64,000 nucleotides of DNA, taken from Chitinophaga pinensis. Lineage in GTDB: Bacteria > Bacteroidota > Bacteroidia > Chitinophagales > Chitinophagaceae. Made by a program: the position numbers and the translations under genes. The stretch is from positions 1 through 64,000 of the forward strand of contig CAMDVD010000007.1 of the NCBI GenBank assembly GCA_945878115.1, written 5' to 3'. How positions within the stretch are numbered: position 1 is the stretch's first letter; every line of letters starts with the position of its first letter. Positions 20,407-29,424 of this stretch are shown here, piece after piece. Below the pieces are notes generated by a model that searched no databases, was not told the origin of the DNA, and was given only the letters and a program-made list of their open reading frames with translations.

Positions 20407-20470
20407 CATCAAGATATTTGTTGGAATACGCATTGTGCTAGGTAAAAATTAATGCTTAAGGTTATATACT

Positions 20471-20635
20471 GCCGCATACTTTTTGAAAAAAAATTAATGC
20501 TACAGTGTAATGGTGTAGCGTATTTTTTGAAAAAAAATTAATGCTACACCAGGGCGGCAAACACGCTTTCCGTTCCAATCTTTTTGCTTGCTTCGCCGCA
20601 AAAAGGATTTCCACTACAATCGTTGCCGCAATGCA
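20471..20635 (+). repeat. GGGCGGCA...GTTGCCGCAATGCA dispersed element with TGTAGC...GCTACA palindrome
   Basis: Same termini found at 43024-43107 and 47805-47930; TGTAGCGTATTTTTTGAAAAAAAATTAATGCTACA at 20514-20548 also recurs at 47934-47968. Confidence 0.75.
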
Positions 20636-20696
20636 CCTACTAACGAAGATTATCCCTTTCAACTCTTCTCCATCCACTAAAATATTTCCTTATCGC

Positions 20697-21392
20697 TTAC
20701 AAACCACTCAAGCAAATACCAATTTGGTAAGGTCGTACATTTTCTGGACCAGCATTTACACGAAATAAATTACTGATACTATACGATCCATATACTGAAA
20801 AATTGCCATAACCTAATCTCAATGTTGCTGCATAACGGTAGGTTTCTACATATCTTTTTGTACTTACTTTTTCAATAATTGGTTTGCTATTAAACGTGCG
20901 TTTTCCTTTTGTATGGGACGAAAGTAATGTACCAACCTTCAAACCAATGGCAGCTTTAAATCCTTTATTTCTGTTTTCTTTATTTGAAAAAAAGCGAAGT
21001 TCAAATGGTAGTTCCAAATAGGTAGTTGTCCATTTATATTTTTTATAAGACTCTGCTTCTGGAATAAAACTAACCGTAGAGGTTGTATCGGTCAATACAA
21101 CTGTTTGGTCTTTTAAATAAATATTACTCGTTGCAATACCAGCACCAGCCGCGAAACTAAAGTTTGATTTTGCAATTGGAAAATCGTAACAGAGGTACAT
21201 ATTGAAAGCTCTTCCTAATCCGCCAATCTTAATGCTATCCGGTGCATTCAGCCAATTTTCATAACCAATTTGCAACATCGTATAGTCACGTGAAGGTTTT
21301 GCATAAGATTTTTTTGCGTCATTGGAAGTGCTTTGGCCTTGCGTAGTAGCTACAAATAATAAGGCAACTAGTGTAAAAAAGTATTTTCTCAT
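20697..21392 (-). CDS. PorT-like outer membrane beta-barrel protein
   Basis: MRKYFFTLVALLFVATTQGQ signal peptide; LELPFELRFFSNKENRNKGFKAAIGLKVG. A -7 box at 21408-21415 supports the internal Met. Confidence 0.65.
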   Translation of the reverse strand: MRKYFFTLVALLFVATTQGQSTSNDAKKSYAKPSRDYTMLQIGYENWLNAPDSIKIGGLGRAFNMYLCYDFPIAKSNFSFAAGAGIATSNIYLKDQTVVLTDTTSTVSFIPEAESYKKYKWTTTYLELPFELRFFSNKENRNKGFKAAIGLKVGTLLSSHTKGKRTFNSKPIIEKVSTKRYVETYRYAATLRLGYGNFSVYGSYSISNLFRVNAGPENVRPYQIGICLSGL

Positions 21393-21407
21393 ATTTTTAA
21401 ATTGCGG

Positions 21408-21415
21408 CAAAGATA
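21408..21415 (-). promoter_or_regulatory. -7 box TATCTTTG upstream of porT-like gene
   Basis: Minus strand TATCTTTG matches TAnnTTTG. Confidence 0.4.
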
Positions 21416-21655
21416 TAATTTCATAACTAAAACGACTCGTTAAAATTCAAGGCTAAAATTAAATGTTCATTTTTCATTTAATAATAAAAATAATTCTCTA
21501 TAAACGTTGATGGGTAAGGGTTGTATCATAAAATTAACTATCTGGAATTATTCAAAATTGTTGCTACAAATATTAATTTGTTCTTTTGTCTTGATACAAA
21601 AGAACCAAAAAATCAAGGCTGTGGATAGTTCAGCTAAAAAATGTTCGTGCTCGAC

Positions 21656-21715
21656 ACAAATCGTCCAAACTCACCAGCTGCCTGCGGCTGGCTGGCTCAG
21701 ACAGGGACGATTTGT
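21656..21715. repeat. hairpin ACAAATCGTCC...GGACGATTTGT within intergenic repeat
   Basis: Perfect 11-bp inverted repeat separated by 38 nt. Confidence 0.7.
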
Positions 21716-21864
21716 TCGCCGACCTCTCCATTTTTTTACGCCTCACTATCCAAGGCCATTTGCAATAGCAGACATAATTACATTAGACAATTGAAGAGGC
21801 ACTCCACAAACAAACCTACACAGAAAAAAGCATAGATGAATTTTTCAGCGCTTTTTTAATTGCT

Positions 21865-22869
21865 TTATCCAATTTTTTTCAATGCCAAAATAGAAAAATC
21901 CGTATCTACTTTTTTAATCGTATTTCGCAAATGACCAAGCATATCAATCTTCATTTCTACAACATCATTGGGTTGTAACCATTGCACTTTGTAAGCAGCA
22001 TCTTGTAATAATCCTGTGCCATTCAATTCTAAAAAACAACCCGTGCCCACTGTGCCACTGCCAATTACATCACCAGGTAATATGTCTACACCATAAGCAC
22101 AACGCTCAAGTATTTCAGCGAAAGTCCAATCCATATCAGCCACATTTCCTTTGCTCACTTCTATACCATTTACAGTACATGTCATTTCTAAATTATACGC
22201 ATTTCCTGTATGATTTGGTTTACATGGCACTTTCAAATGTTCCAATTCATCGGTGGTAACCAATATTGGTCCTATCACTGTACTAAAATCTTTTCCTTTT
22301 GCAGGTCCGAGATTAAGCAACATTTCTTCCATTTGCAAAGTCCTTGCGCTCATGTCATTCATAATCATATAACCACCAATATAATTATCTGCTTCAGCAG
22401 CAGTAATATTTCTTCCTTTTTTACAAACAACTATCGCCGCTTCTAATTCAAAATCTAATTTTTGAAAATGATCTGGCATACAATCTATATCGCCAGGACC
22501 TTGTACAGCATTGTGGTTGGTAAAATAAAAAATAGGATATTGATCAAACTCAGGAATCATATCGACCTTGCGATTGCGACGTGCTGCGGCTACATGTTGA
22601 CGAAATGCATAACCATCTCTGCAACTCGTAGGTTCATTTACTGGTGCAATAATGTTCGCATTTTCAAACATCGCATCCGATTGGTATTTGCCTTCTTTAA
22701 TTTCTTGATCTATTTTTTTGAATATACCAATTTGATTTTCCCAATCATTCAACAAACCCTTCATGGTATAAGGAAGTGTGTTGTTTATTTTTTTAATATT
22801 ATACAAACGATTATTGTGCACGATGGCTAATTGCGCTTCTTGCTGCACGATATGGGTTACTAATTTCAT
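21865..22869 (-). CDS. fumarylacetoacetate hydrolase family protein
   Basis: DYIGGYMIMNDMSARTLQMEEM; GPAKGKDFSTVIGPILVT; DILPGDVIGSGTVGTGCFLEL. Confidence 0.9.
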   Translation of the reverse strand: MKLVTHIVQQEAQLAIVHNNRLYNIKKINNTLPYTMKGLLNDWENQIGIFKKIDQEIKEGKYQSDAMFENANIIAPVNEPTSCRDGYAFRQHVAAARRNRKVDMIPEFDQYPIFYFTNHNAVQGPGDIDCMPDHFQKLDFELEAAIVVCKKGRNITAAEADNYIGGYMIMNDMSARTLQMEEMLLNLGPAKGKDFSTVIGPILVTTDELEHLKVPCKPNHTGNAYNLEMTCTVNGIEVSKGNVADMDWTFAEILERCAYGVDILPGDVIGSGTVGTGCFLELNGTGLLQDAAYKVQWLQPNDVVEMKIDMLGHLRNTIKKVDTDFSILALKKIG

Positions 22870-22973
22870 GGCTATTTATTTTTGTGCTGCAAATCTAATG
22901 CATCATGATTGGATAATGAGAATCGCTTAGAAGAAGAGTAAATTTTGTGCATAAAAGCCCTTATTTTTGAAGC

Positions 22974-23867
22974 ATGGTATTACTAATACAATCACCCACC
23001 ATTGATCAAGTTGGTGTGGAAGAAAGAGTTGCGCGATTAATGACTCGAAGCATTAAAAAAGAAAGTGAATTAGAAGGACTCAAACTTGCCTTGAACATGA
23101 TAGACCTTACTACTTTGGAAGGAAAAGATACGGTCGGCAAGGTGAAACAAATGTGTTATAAAGCCCAACATCTTGCGGATGATATAGCAGGTTTACCAAC
23201 GGTTGCTGCGGTTTGTGTGTATGTCAATCATGTAAAAACTGCCAAGCGAGCATTGGTAAATTCAGGAATCAAAATCGCCTCCGTAGCCACTGCATTTCCA
23301 AGTGGCAATTCGAGTAGAAAAGTAAAAATAGAAGAAACAAAAATGGCGGTTGCCAATGGAGCCGACGAAGTAGATATGGTGATTAGTCGCGGTGAATTTT
23401 TACAAGGCAATTACAATTTTGTATTTGACGAAATAGCCGCAATCAAAGAAGCTTGTGGACCTGCCAGATTAAAAGTAATTTTAGAAACTGGTGAATTATC
23501 CACCTTAGATAATGTTCGTAAAGCCAGTGATATAGCCATACATGCAGGAGCAGATTTTATTAAAACATCTACCGGAAAAATTCAACCTGCAGCCACCATG
23601 CCTGTTACCTTGGTGATGTTGCAAGCCATTAAAGATCATTACGATGCTACAGGAATAATGGTTGGGATGAAACCAGCTGGTGGCATTTCAACATCCAAAT
23701 CTGCTTTGAATTATTTAGTAATGCTGTACGAAACATTGGGCGAAAAATGGATGACGAATGAATGGTTTAGATTTGGCGCAAGTAGTTTAGCAAATGATAT
23801 TATTCTGCAGCTAGGCAAGGAGAAATATGGGGCGTATTACAGCAATAACTATATCAGTAAAGATTAA
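22974..23867 (+). CDS. deoC: deoxyribose-phosphate aldolase
   Basis: AFPSGNSSRKVKIEETKMAVANGADEVDMVISRG; KVILETGEL; GADFIKTSTGKIQPAAT; VGMKPAGGIST. Confidence 0.93.
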   Translation: MVLLIQSPTIDQVGVEERVARLMTRSIKKESELEGLKLALNMIDLTTLEGKDTVGKVKQMCYKAQHLADDIAGLPTVAAVCVYVNHVKTAKRALVNSGIKIASVATAFPSGNSSRKVKIEETKMAVANGADEVDMVISRGEFLQGNYNFVFDEIAAIKEACGPARLKVILETGELSTLDNVRKASDIAIHAGADFIKTSTGKIQPAATMPVTLVMLQAIKDHYDATGIMVGMKPAGGISTSKSALNYLVMLYETLGEKWMTNEWFRFGASSLANDIILQLGKEKYGAYYSNNYISKD

Positions 23868-23958
23868 ATTCTATATTCAAAATCCCAAAAGACAAAAACG
23901 AACTCCATCATCTTCAAATATTCAAATTATCGAATCTTCAAATTACCAAATTACCAAA

Positions 23959-25407
23959 ATGTCCAAAATAAAAAAAACCTTTGCAAGCTATGATGCTGCA
24001 CCAGAAAATACTTCGCATATTGATTTGAAAGCACAATACGATTTATTTATCAATGGGAAATTTGTCAAGCCACAAAGCAAACAATATTATGATACCATCA
24101 ATCCTGCAACAGAAAAGAAAATAGCGTCTATTGCAAAAGGCAATGCCAAGGATATAGATTTGGCTGTAAAATCGGCAAAAAAAGCATTCGAATCTTGGTC
24201 CAAAACAGAACCGAAAGAAAGAGCAAAATATATTTACCGTATCGCTCGCATGATACAAGAACGTGCACGGGAATTTGCCGTTATCGAAACCATGAATGGC
24301 GGAAAACCAATTCGAGAAAGTAGAGATATTGATATACCATTGGCTGCGAATCACTTCTTTTATTATGCAGGTTGGGCCGACAAATTAGATTATGCATTTC
24401 CCAATCGAAAACCAAAACCGGTTGGTGTAGTAGGACAAATTATTCCTTGGAATTTTCCTTTGCTGATGGCAGCTTGGAAATTAGCACCTGCATTGGCTAC
24501 TGGAAATACGGTTGTTTTAAAACCAGCAGAAAGTACGCCACTCACGGCTTTGAAGCTTGCAGAGATTATTCAAGAATCTGGTTTGCCCGATGGTGTGGTG
24601 CAAATAGTTACTGGTTTTGGCGATGCTGGTGCTGCGTTAGTGAATCATCCATTGGTGAATAAAATCGCATTTACTGGAAGTACAGAAGTTGGAAAATATA
24701 TTCAGAAAGCTGTTGCAGGAAGCAATAAAAAAGTCACACTAGAATTGGGTGGTAAAGCCGCGAATATCATTTTTGATGACGCGCCAATAGACCAAGCAGT
24801 TGAAGGAATTGTGAATGGTATATTTTTTAATCAAGGACATGTTTGTTGCGCTGGATCACGATTGTTTGTGCAAGAAAATATTGCAGATAAAGTGATACAG
24901 AAATTGAAGGATAGAATGAAGACTTTAATCATTGGTGATCCGATGGATAAGAATACGGACATCGGTGCAATCAATTCGAAAGAGCAACTCTTGAAAATCA
25001 ATAACTATATCAAAATTGGTATAGCTGAAGGCGCTGAAATGTACCAAACAAATTGTGCCTTGCCGAGTCAAGGTTATTTCTGCAAACCTACTTTATTTCT
25101 GCATACTTCACAAAGTCACCGCATCGTGCAAGAGGAAATTTTTGGACCAGTACTCACTATTCAAACTTTTAGAACCATAGAAGAAGTGATTGAAAAAGCG
25201 AACAATATTCCTTATGGTTTAAGTGCTGGCGTGTGGACAGATAAAGGCAGCAAAATATTTAATCTGACTACTAAATTAAGAGCAGGCGTAGTATGGGCAA
25301 ATACCTATAATAAATTTGATCCTACATCGCCATTTGGTGGTTACCAAGAAAGTGGATTTGGCAGAGAAGGCGGTGTACATGGATTATTGCCTTATGTACA
25401 TTTTTAA
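23959..25407 (+). CDS. aldehyde dehydrogenase (catalytic)
   Basis: PWNFPLLMAAWKLAPALATGNTVVLKPAE; VTLELGGKAANIIFDDA; FFNQGHVCCAGSRLFV; start set at MSKIKKTFASYDAAP. Confidence 0.93.
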   Translation: MSKIKKTFASYDAAPENTSHIDLKAQYDLFINGKFVKPQSKQYYDTINPATEKKIASIAKGNAKDIDLAVKSAKKAFESWSKTEPKERAKYIYRIARMIQERAREFAVIETMNGGKPIRESRDIDIPLAANHFFYYAGWADKLDYAFPNRKPKPVGVVGQIIPWNFPLLMAAWKLAPALATGNTVVLKPAESTPLTALKLAEIIQESGLPDGVVQIVTGFGDAGAALVNHPLVNKIAFTGSTEVGKYIQKAVAGSNKKVTLELGGKAANIIFDDAPIDQAVEGIVNGIFFNQGHVCCAGSRLFVQENIADKVIQKLKDRMKTLIIGDPMDKNTDIGAINSKEQLLKINNYIKIGIAEGAEMYQTNCALPSQGYFCKPTLFLHTSQSHRIVQEEIFGPVLTIQTFRTIEEVIEKANNIPYGLSAGVWTDKGSKIFNLTTKLRAGVVWANTYNKFDPTSPFGGYQESGFGREGGVHGLLPYVHF

Positions 25408-25469
25408 TTGGTGATGCAGTGAATGCACTATCGTAAGAACAAAAAGGAATCTGAAGTAAAAATAAAAAA

Positions 25470-26342
25470 ATGGAAATTTTAAAAACATACAAATTATTTA
25501 TCGGTGGTGCATTTCCACGAACAGAAAGTGGTCGATACTATAAACTAGAAAATAAGCAGAAGCAAGTAATTGCGAATATGTGTTTATCGTCTAGAAAAGA
25601 TTTTCGGAATGCGGTAGTTGCAGCACGTAAAGCAGTTGAAGGTTGGAGTGGGCGAGCTGCATTTAATCGCGGACAAATACTCTATCGAATTGCAGAAATA
25701 TTAGAAGGAAGAAAAGCACAATTTGTTGCTGAACTCCTATTGCAAGGTTCTACAAAATCAAGTGCCGAAAAGGAAGTAAGACTTGCTATAGATCGTTGTG
25801 TTTATTACAGTGGTTGGTGCGATAAATACCAACAATTATTTGGATCTGTAAATCCTGTTGCGACATCCCATTTTAATTTTTCTGTACCAGAACCCACGGG
25901 GGTTGTCTGTGTTATTGCAGATGAAAATACGTCTTTGCTTGGCTTGGTTTCTGCAATACTTCCCATCATCGTTGGTGGAAATACCTGCGTGGTTTTAGCA
26001 TCTGAAAGCAAACCTTTATGTAGTATTACCTTCGCTGAAGTGCTTGCTACATCCGACTTAGCAGCAGGTGTTGTAAATATTTTGACAGGAAACAGTAAGG
26101 AATTGCATACGCATTTTGCTTCCCATATGGATGTGAATGCGATTATTTATTGCAGAGAAAATGCAGCCGAAATAAAAGCCATTGCAGAGCTATCTTCCAT
26201 GAATGTAAAACGTAGTTTTGTTTGGAACAAAGATTGGCTTAAAGCAGAAAATGAAAATCCCTATTTGATAATGGATGTACAAGAAATAAAAACAACTTGG
26301 CATCCGATTGAGAATATTGGGGTGAGTGGGGCGAAGTATTGA
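25470..26342 (+). CDS. truncated aldehyde dehydrogenase-like protein lacking the catalytic region
   Basis: YKLFIGGAFPRTESGRYYKLENK...FNRGQILYRIAEILEGRKAQF; ends at 290 aa without the catalytic Cys motif. Confidence 0.8.
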   Translation: MEILKTYKLFIGGAFPRTESGRYYKLENKQKQVIANMCLSSRKDFRNAVVAARKAVEGWSGRAAFNRGQILYRIAEILEGRKAQFVAELLLQGSTKSSAEKEVRLAIDRCVYYSGWCDKYQQLFGSVNPVATSHFNFSVPEPTGVVCVIADENTSLLGLVSAILPIIVGGNTCVVLASESKPLCSITFAEVLATSDLAAGVVNILTGNSKELHTHFASHMDVNAIIYCRENAAEIKAIAELSSMNVKRSFVWNKDWLKAENENPYLIMDVQEIKTTWHPIENIGVSGAKY

Positions 26343-26356
26343 GGAACATTTATTAT

Positions 26357-26901
26357 ATGAGACAATTCTACTATTTAAATTTATTCTTTTTATTTGTGAC
26401 TATAATCTCATGTAAAAATGTGACATCTGATTACGTAATAAATTGGACAAATGAAATCAAAATCAAAATTATTGAAGATGCAAATTGCACCCCTGACAAA
26501 ACCGTAGTAGATACTATGCTAAGCAAAATAACTTTCTATAGAAAAGGGAATAAACTCAAATCCTTTTTTTTAAACCTACATTGGACAAAACAAACAAAAC
26601 TATTTTGAAAGATACTATCGCTTCCAGCTTTTTTAGCACCGATCAGCAATTCGAAGTTATACGAGAAATATGTCCAATTGCAAATCAGAATTTTGAAGGA
26701 CTGATATATCATCATTACTTTATCGGTTTTAGAGAATCAAGATACTGTAATGGCATTATAAAAAGACAAGAGTTTTATTATAATAGTGAGCCAATAGGAA
26801 TATCTAAAGAATATGACTCGATAGGAAACTTTATTAAAGAAAAAGACTATGGCAAAAAAGAGTTATTTAATAAATTCAGAAATATTAAATACTACCGATA
26901 A
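26357..26901 (+). pseudogene. putative lipoprotein gene split by frameshift at a T8 tract
   Basis: Overlapping ORFs 26339-26608 and 26581-26901 join at 26564-26571 (TTTTTTTT); N-terminus MRQFYYLNLFFLFVTIISC has a lipobox-like Cys. Confidence 0.6.
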
Positions 26902-26914
26902 AATGTAATTTTCA

Positions 26915-27600
26915 CTTGCCGAAGAGTCTCCGCTTTATTCCTCGCAGAGTCTCCGCCTCGGGACTCTGCGATTTATTTTTTACGACTACCCATGTTGAAA
27001 TACAAAGCATTCATTTTGAACTGAAAACTAACTTTCTCTAATCAACCCGCAGAGTGCCTCACAAACTTTAAGCCGCATACATGATTTGTACAGAGGACAC
27101 ATCTGCGGAGATGGAAAAACTTACAACTTACAACTTATGCCTTACGACTACTTCGTAACCCGCAGAGTGCCTCACAAACTTTAAGCCGCATACATGATTT
27201 GTGCGGAGGACACATCTTCGGAGATGGAATGGAAGACTTACAACTTATGCCTTACGCCTTACGACTACTTCGAAACCCGCAGAGTGCCTCACAAACATTA
27301 TACTCGCATACATGATTAGTGCATAGAACAAATCTGCGGAGATGGAAAAGACTTATGCCTTACGACTTATAACTTTTATTCCTCGCAGAGTCTCCGCCTC
27401 GAGACTCTGCGATTTATTTTTTACGACTACCCATGTTGAAATACACAGGATTCATTTTGAACTGAAAACTAACTTTCACCAATCAACCCGCAGAGTGCCT
27501 CACAAACATTTAAATCGTATACATAATTAGTGCAGAGGACACATCTGCGGAGATGGAAAAGACTTATGCCTTACGCCTTACAACTTACGCCTAAAATTGA
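26915..27600. repeat. intergenic cluster of hairpin repeats
   Basis: CGCAGAGTC...GACTCTGCG at 26943-26970 and 27384-27411; CCGCAGAGTGCCTC...TCTGCGG units beginning at 27047, 27153, 27277 and 27488. Confidence 0.85.
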
Positions 27601-27709
27601 AAACTCATTTTCGTAGTTAGCAGAATATTTATTTAGCTTTACCACAAAATAATTTTCACAAGAGAAACTAATGTAAAATTATTTTATTCATCCCTTAAAT
27701 TTAAAAACT

Positions 27710-28693
27710 ATGCTATACAGAAATCTCGGAAAATCAGGCTTACAAATTAGTGCATTATCTTTTGGAAGTTGGGTTAGTTTTCATAAACAAATTAATGATA
27801 AACGTGCGGAAGAATTGATGAGTATTGCCTATGATCATGGCATTAATTTTTTTGACAATGCAGAAGTGTATGCTTTGGGCGAAAGTGAAAAAATGATGGG
27901 ACGTGTATTGCACAAGAAAAAATGGGATAGAACAAGCTATATCGTTAGTAGTAAAGTTTTCTTTGGTTGGCGTGGCGAAAAGAATAAACCGAATCAAATG
28001 GGGCTGAGCAGAAAGCATGTGATAGAAGGATGCCATGAAGCATTAAAAAGATTGCAAGTGGATTATTTAGATTTATATTTTTGTCACCGAGCAGATAAAA
28101 ATACACCCATTGAGGAAACGGTATTGGCAATGAATACCTTGATACAACAAGGGAAAATTTTGTATTGGGGTACTAGTGAATGGAGCGGTGTAGAAATCAT
28201 GGAGGCACATCGCATTGCCGAAAAATATCGCATCATTGGTCCAACCATGGAACAACCACAATACAATTTATTTGAACGTGAAAAAATAGAAAATGAATAT
28301 CTGCCCATCTTTCAAAATGTTGGTATGGGTACTACTATTTGGAGTCCTTTAGCAACTGGTTTATTGACAGGTAAATACAATGATGGCATTCCAAAAAATT
28401 CGAGGTTTGATATAAAAGGTATGGGGTTTTTAGTAGATAGATGGTTGCATAAAGACAAGATAGATAAAGTAAAAAAGTTAGCTACATTAGCAAAAGAATT
28501 AGACATCAGTTTGGCGCAATTAAGTCTGGCTTGGTGTGCTACTAATCCAAATGTATCTACCGTTATTTTAGGTGCTACTAAAAAAGAACAACTCATTGAA
28601 AATCTAAAATCATTGGATGCATTGCCTAAATTGACTTCGGCTGTACTTTTGAAAATAGAAAAAATAATGGGCAATAAACCAATTCTAGCTTAG
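27710..28693 (+). CDS. aldo/keto reductase (voltage-gated K+ channel beta-subunit-like family)
   Basis: MLYRNLGKSGLQISALSFGSWV; FFDNAEVYALGESEKMMG; DYLDLYFCHRAD. Confidence 0.92.
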   Translation: MLYRNLGKSGLQISALSFGSWVSFHKQINDKRAEELMSIAYDHGINFFDNAEVYALGESEKMMGRVLHKKKWDRTSYIVSSKVFFGWRGEKNKPNQMGLSRKHVIEGCHEALKRLQVDYLDLYFCHRADKNTPIEETVLAMNTLIQQGKILYWGTSEWSGVEIMEAHRIAEKYRIIGPTMEQPQYNLFEREKIENEYLPIFQNVGMGTTIWSPLATGLLTGKYNDGIPKNSRFDIKGMGFLVDRWLHKDKIDKVKKLATLAKELDISLAQLSLAWCATNPNVSTVILGATKKEQLIENLKSLDALPKLTSAVLLKIEKIMGNKPILA

Positions 28694-29419
28694 TATTTCA
28701 TGCAGAATCTCTACACTTTTTAATTCGCCCATATGCGGTATGTGTAAGTGTATATATTGTAAACAAATAGCCAAAAGTTCTTTTCTTTTTTGTTGATTTA
28801 AATTGGCATTTATTATTTGATTTTCATCCGATAAAAATATTTCCGACAGTAACTTAGCATTGGATTCAAGACAATAATAACCATGTTGAATATCAGCCAT
28901 GGTACAAAACAATCCATTTTGCAAATCCAATACTGGCGTCGATTCTGTGTAATGATTTTGTAATGCAAATCCTAATCTATCCGCCAATTGCAAGGTAAAA
29001 AGAATTGGAAAATTGGCTAATGAAGATGTTGCAGATTTTTCAATATGCATATAACAATTTTCAAAAAAATCAAATAACACAGCACTCTCTTCCGGCTCAG
29101 AAATAGTTTTGGTAATAAGCTCGGTAACAAATATGGCAATGGTATTTTTTACCATTACGCTTTGTAAACTTTGGTATAAAAAATAAATACGCGCCTCTTT
29201 AATTCGTTGTAAATTTTTATTGGGTTGATGATAAACTTCTAGGTCCAGTAAAGTAGTAGGCTGATAAATATTCGCCTTTGCAGATGATTTTTTTTCACTC
29301 CGAACACCATTTACCAAATAACTTTGAACACCAAACAATTCTGTATACATGGTGACTACAATGCTCGTATCGCCATATTTGATCGTACGTAAAACAATGG
29401 CTTTGGTTGTGTGTAACAT
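28685..29419 (-). CDS. recO: DNA repair protein RecO
   Basis: MLHTTKAIVLRTIKYGDTSIVVTMYTELFGVQSYLVNGVRS. Confidence 0.93.
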   Translation of the reverse strand: MLHTTKAIVLRTIKYGDTSIVVTMYTELFGVQSYLVNGVRSEKKSSAKANIYQPTTLLDLEVYHQPNKNLQRIKEARIYFLYQSLQSVMVKNTIAIFVTELITKTISEPEESAVLFDFFENCYMHIEKSATSSLANFPILFTLQLADRLGFALQNHYTESTPVLDLQNGLFCTMADIQHGYYCLESNAKLLSEIFLSDENQIINANLNQQKRKELLAICLQYIHLHIPHMGELKSVEILHEILS

Positions 29420-29424
29420 ATTTG

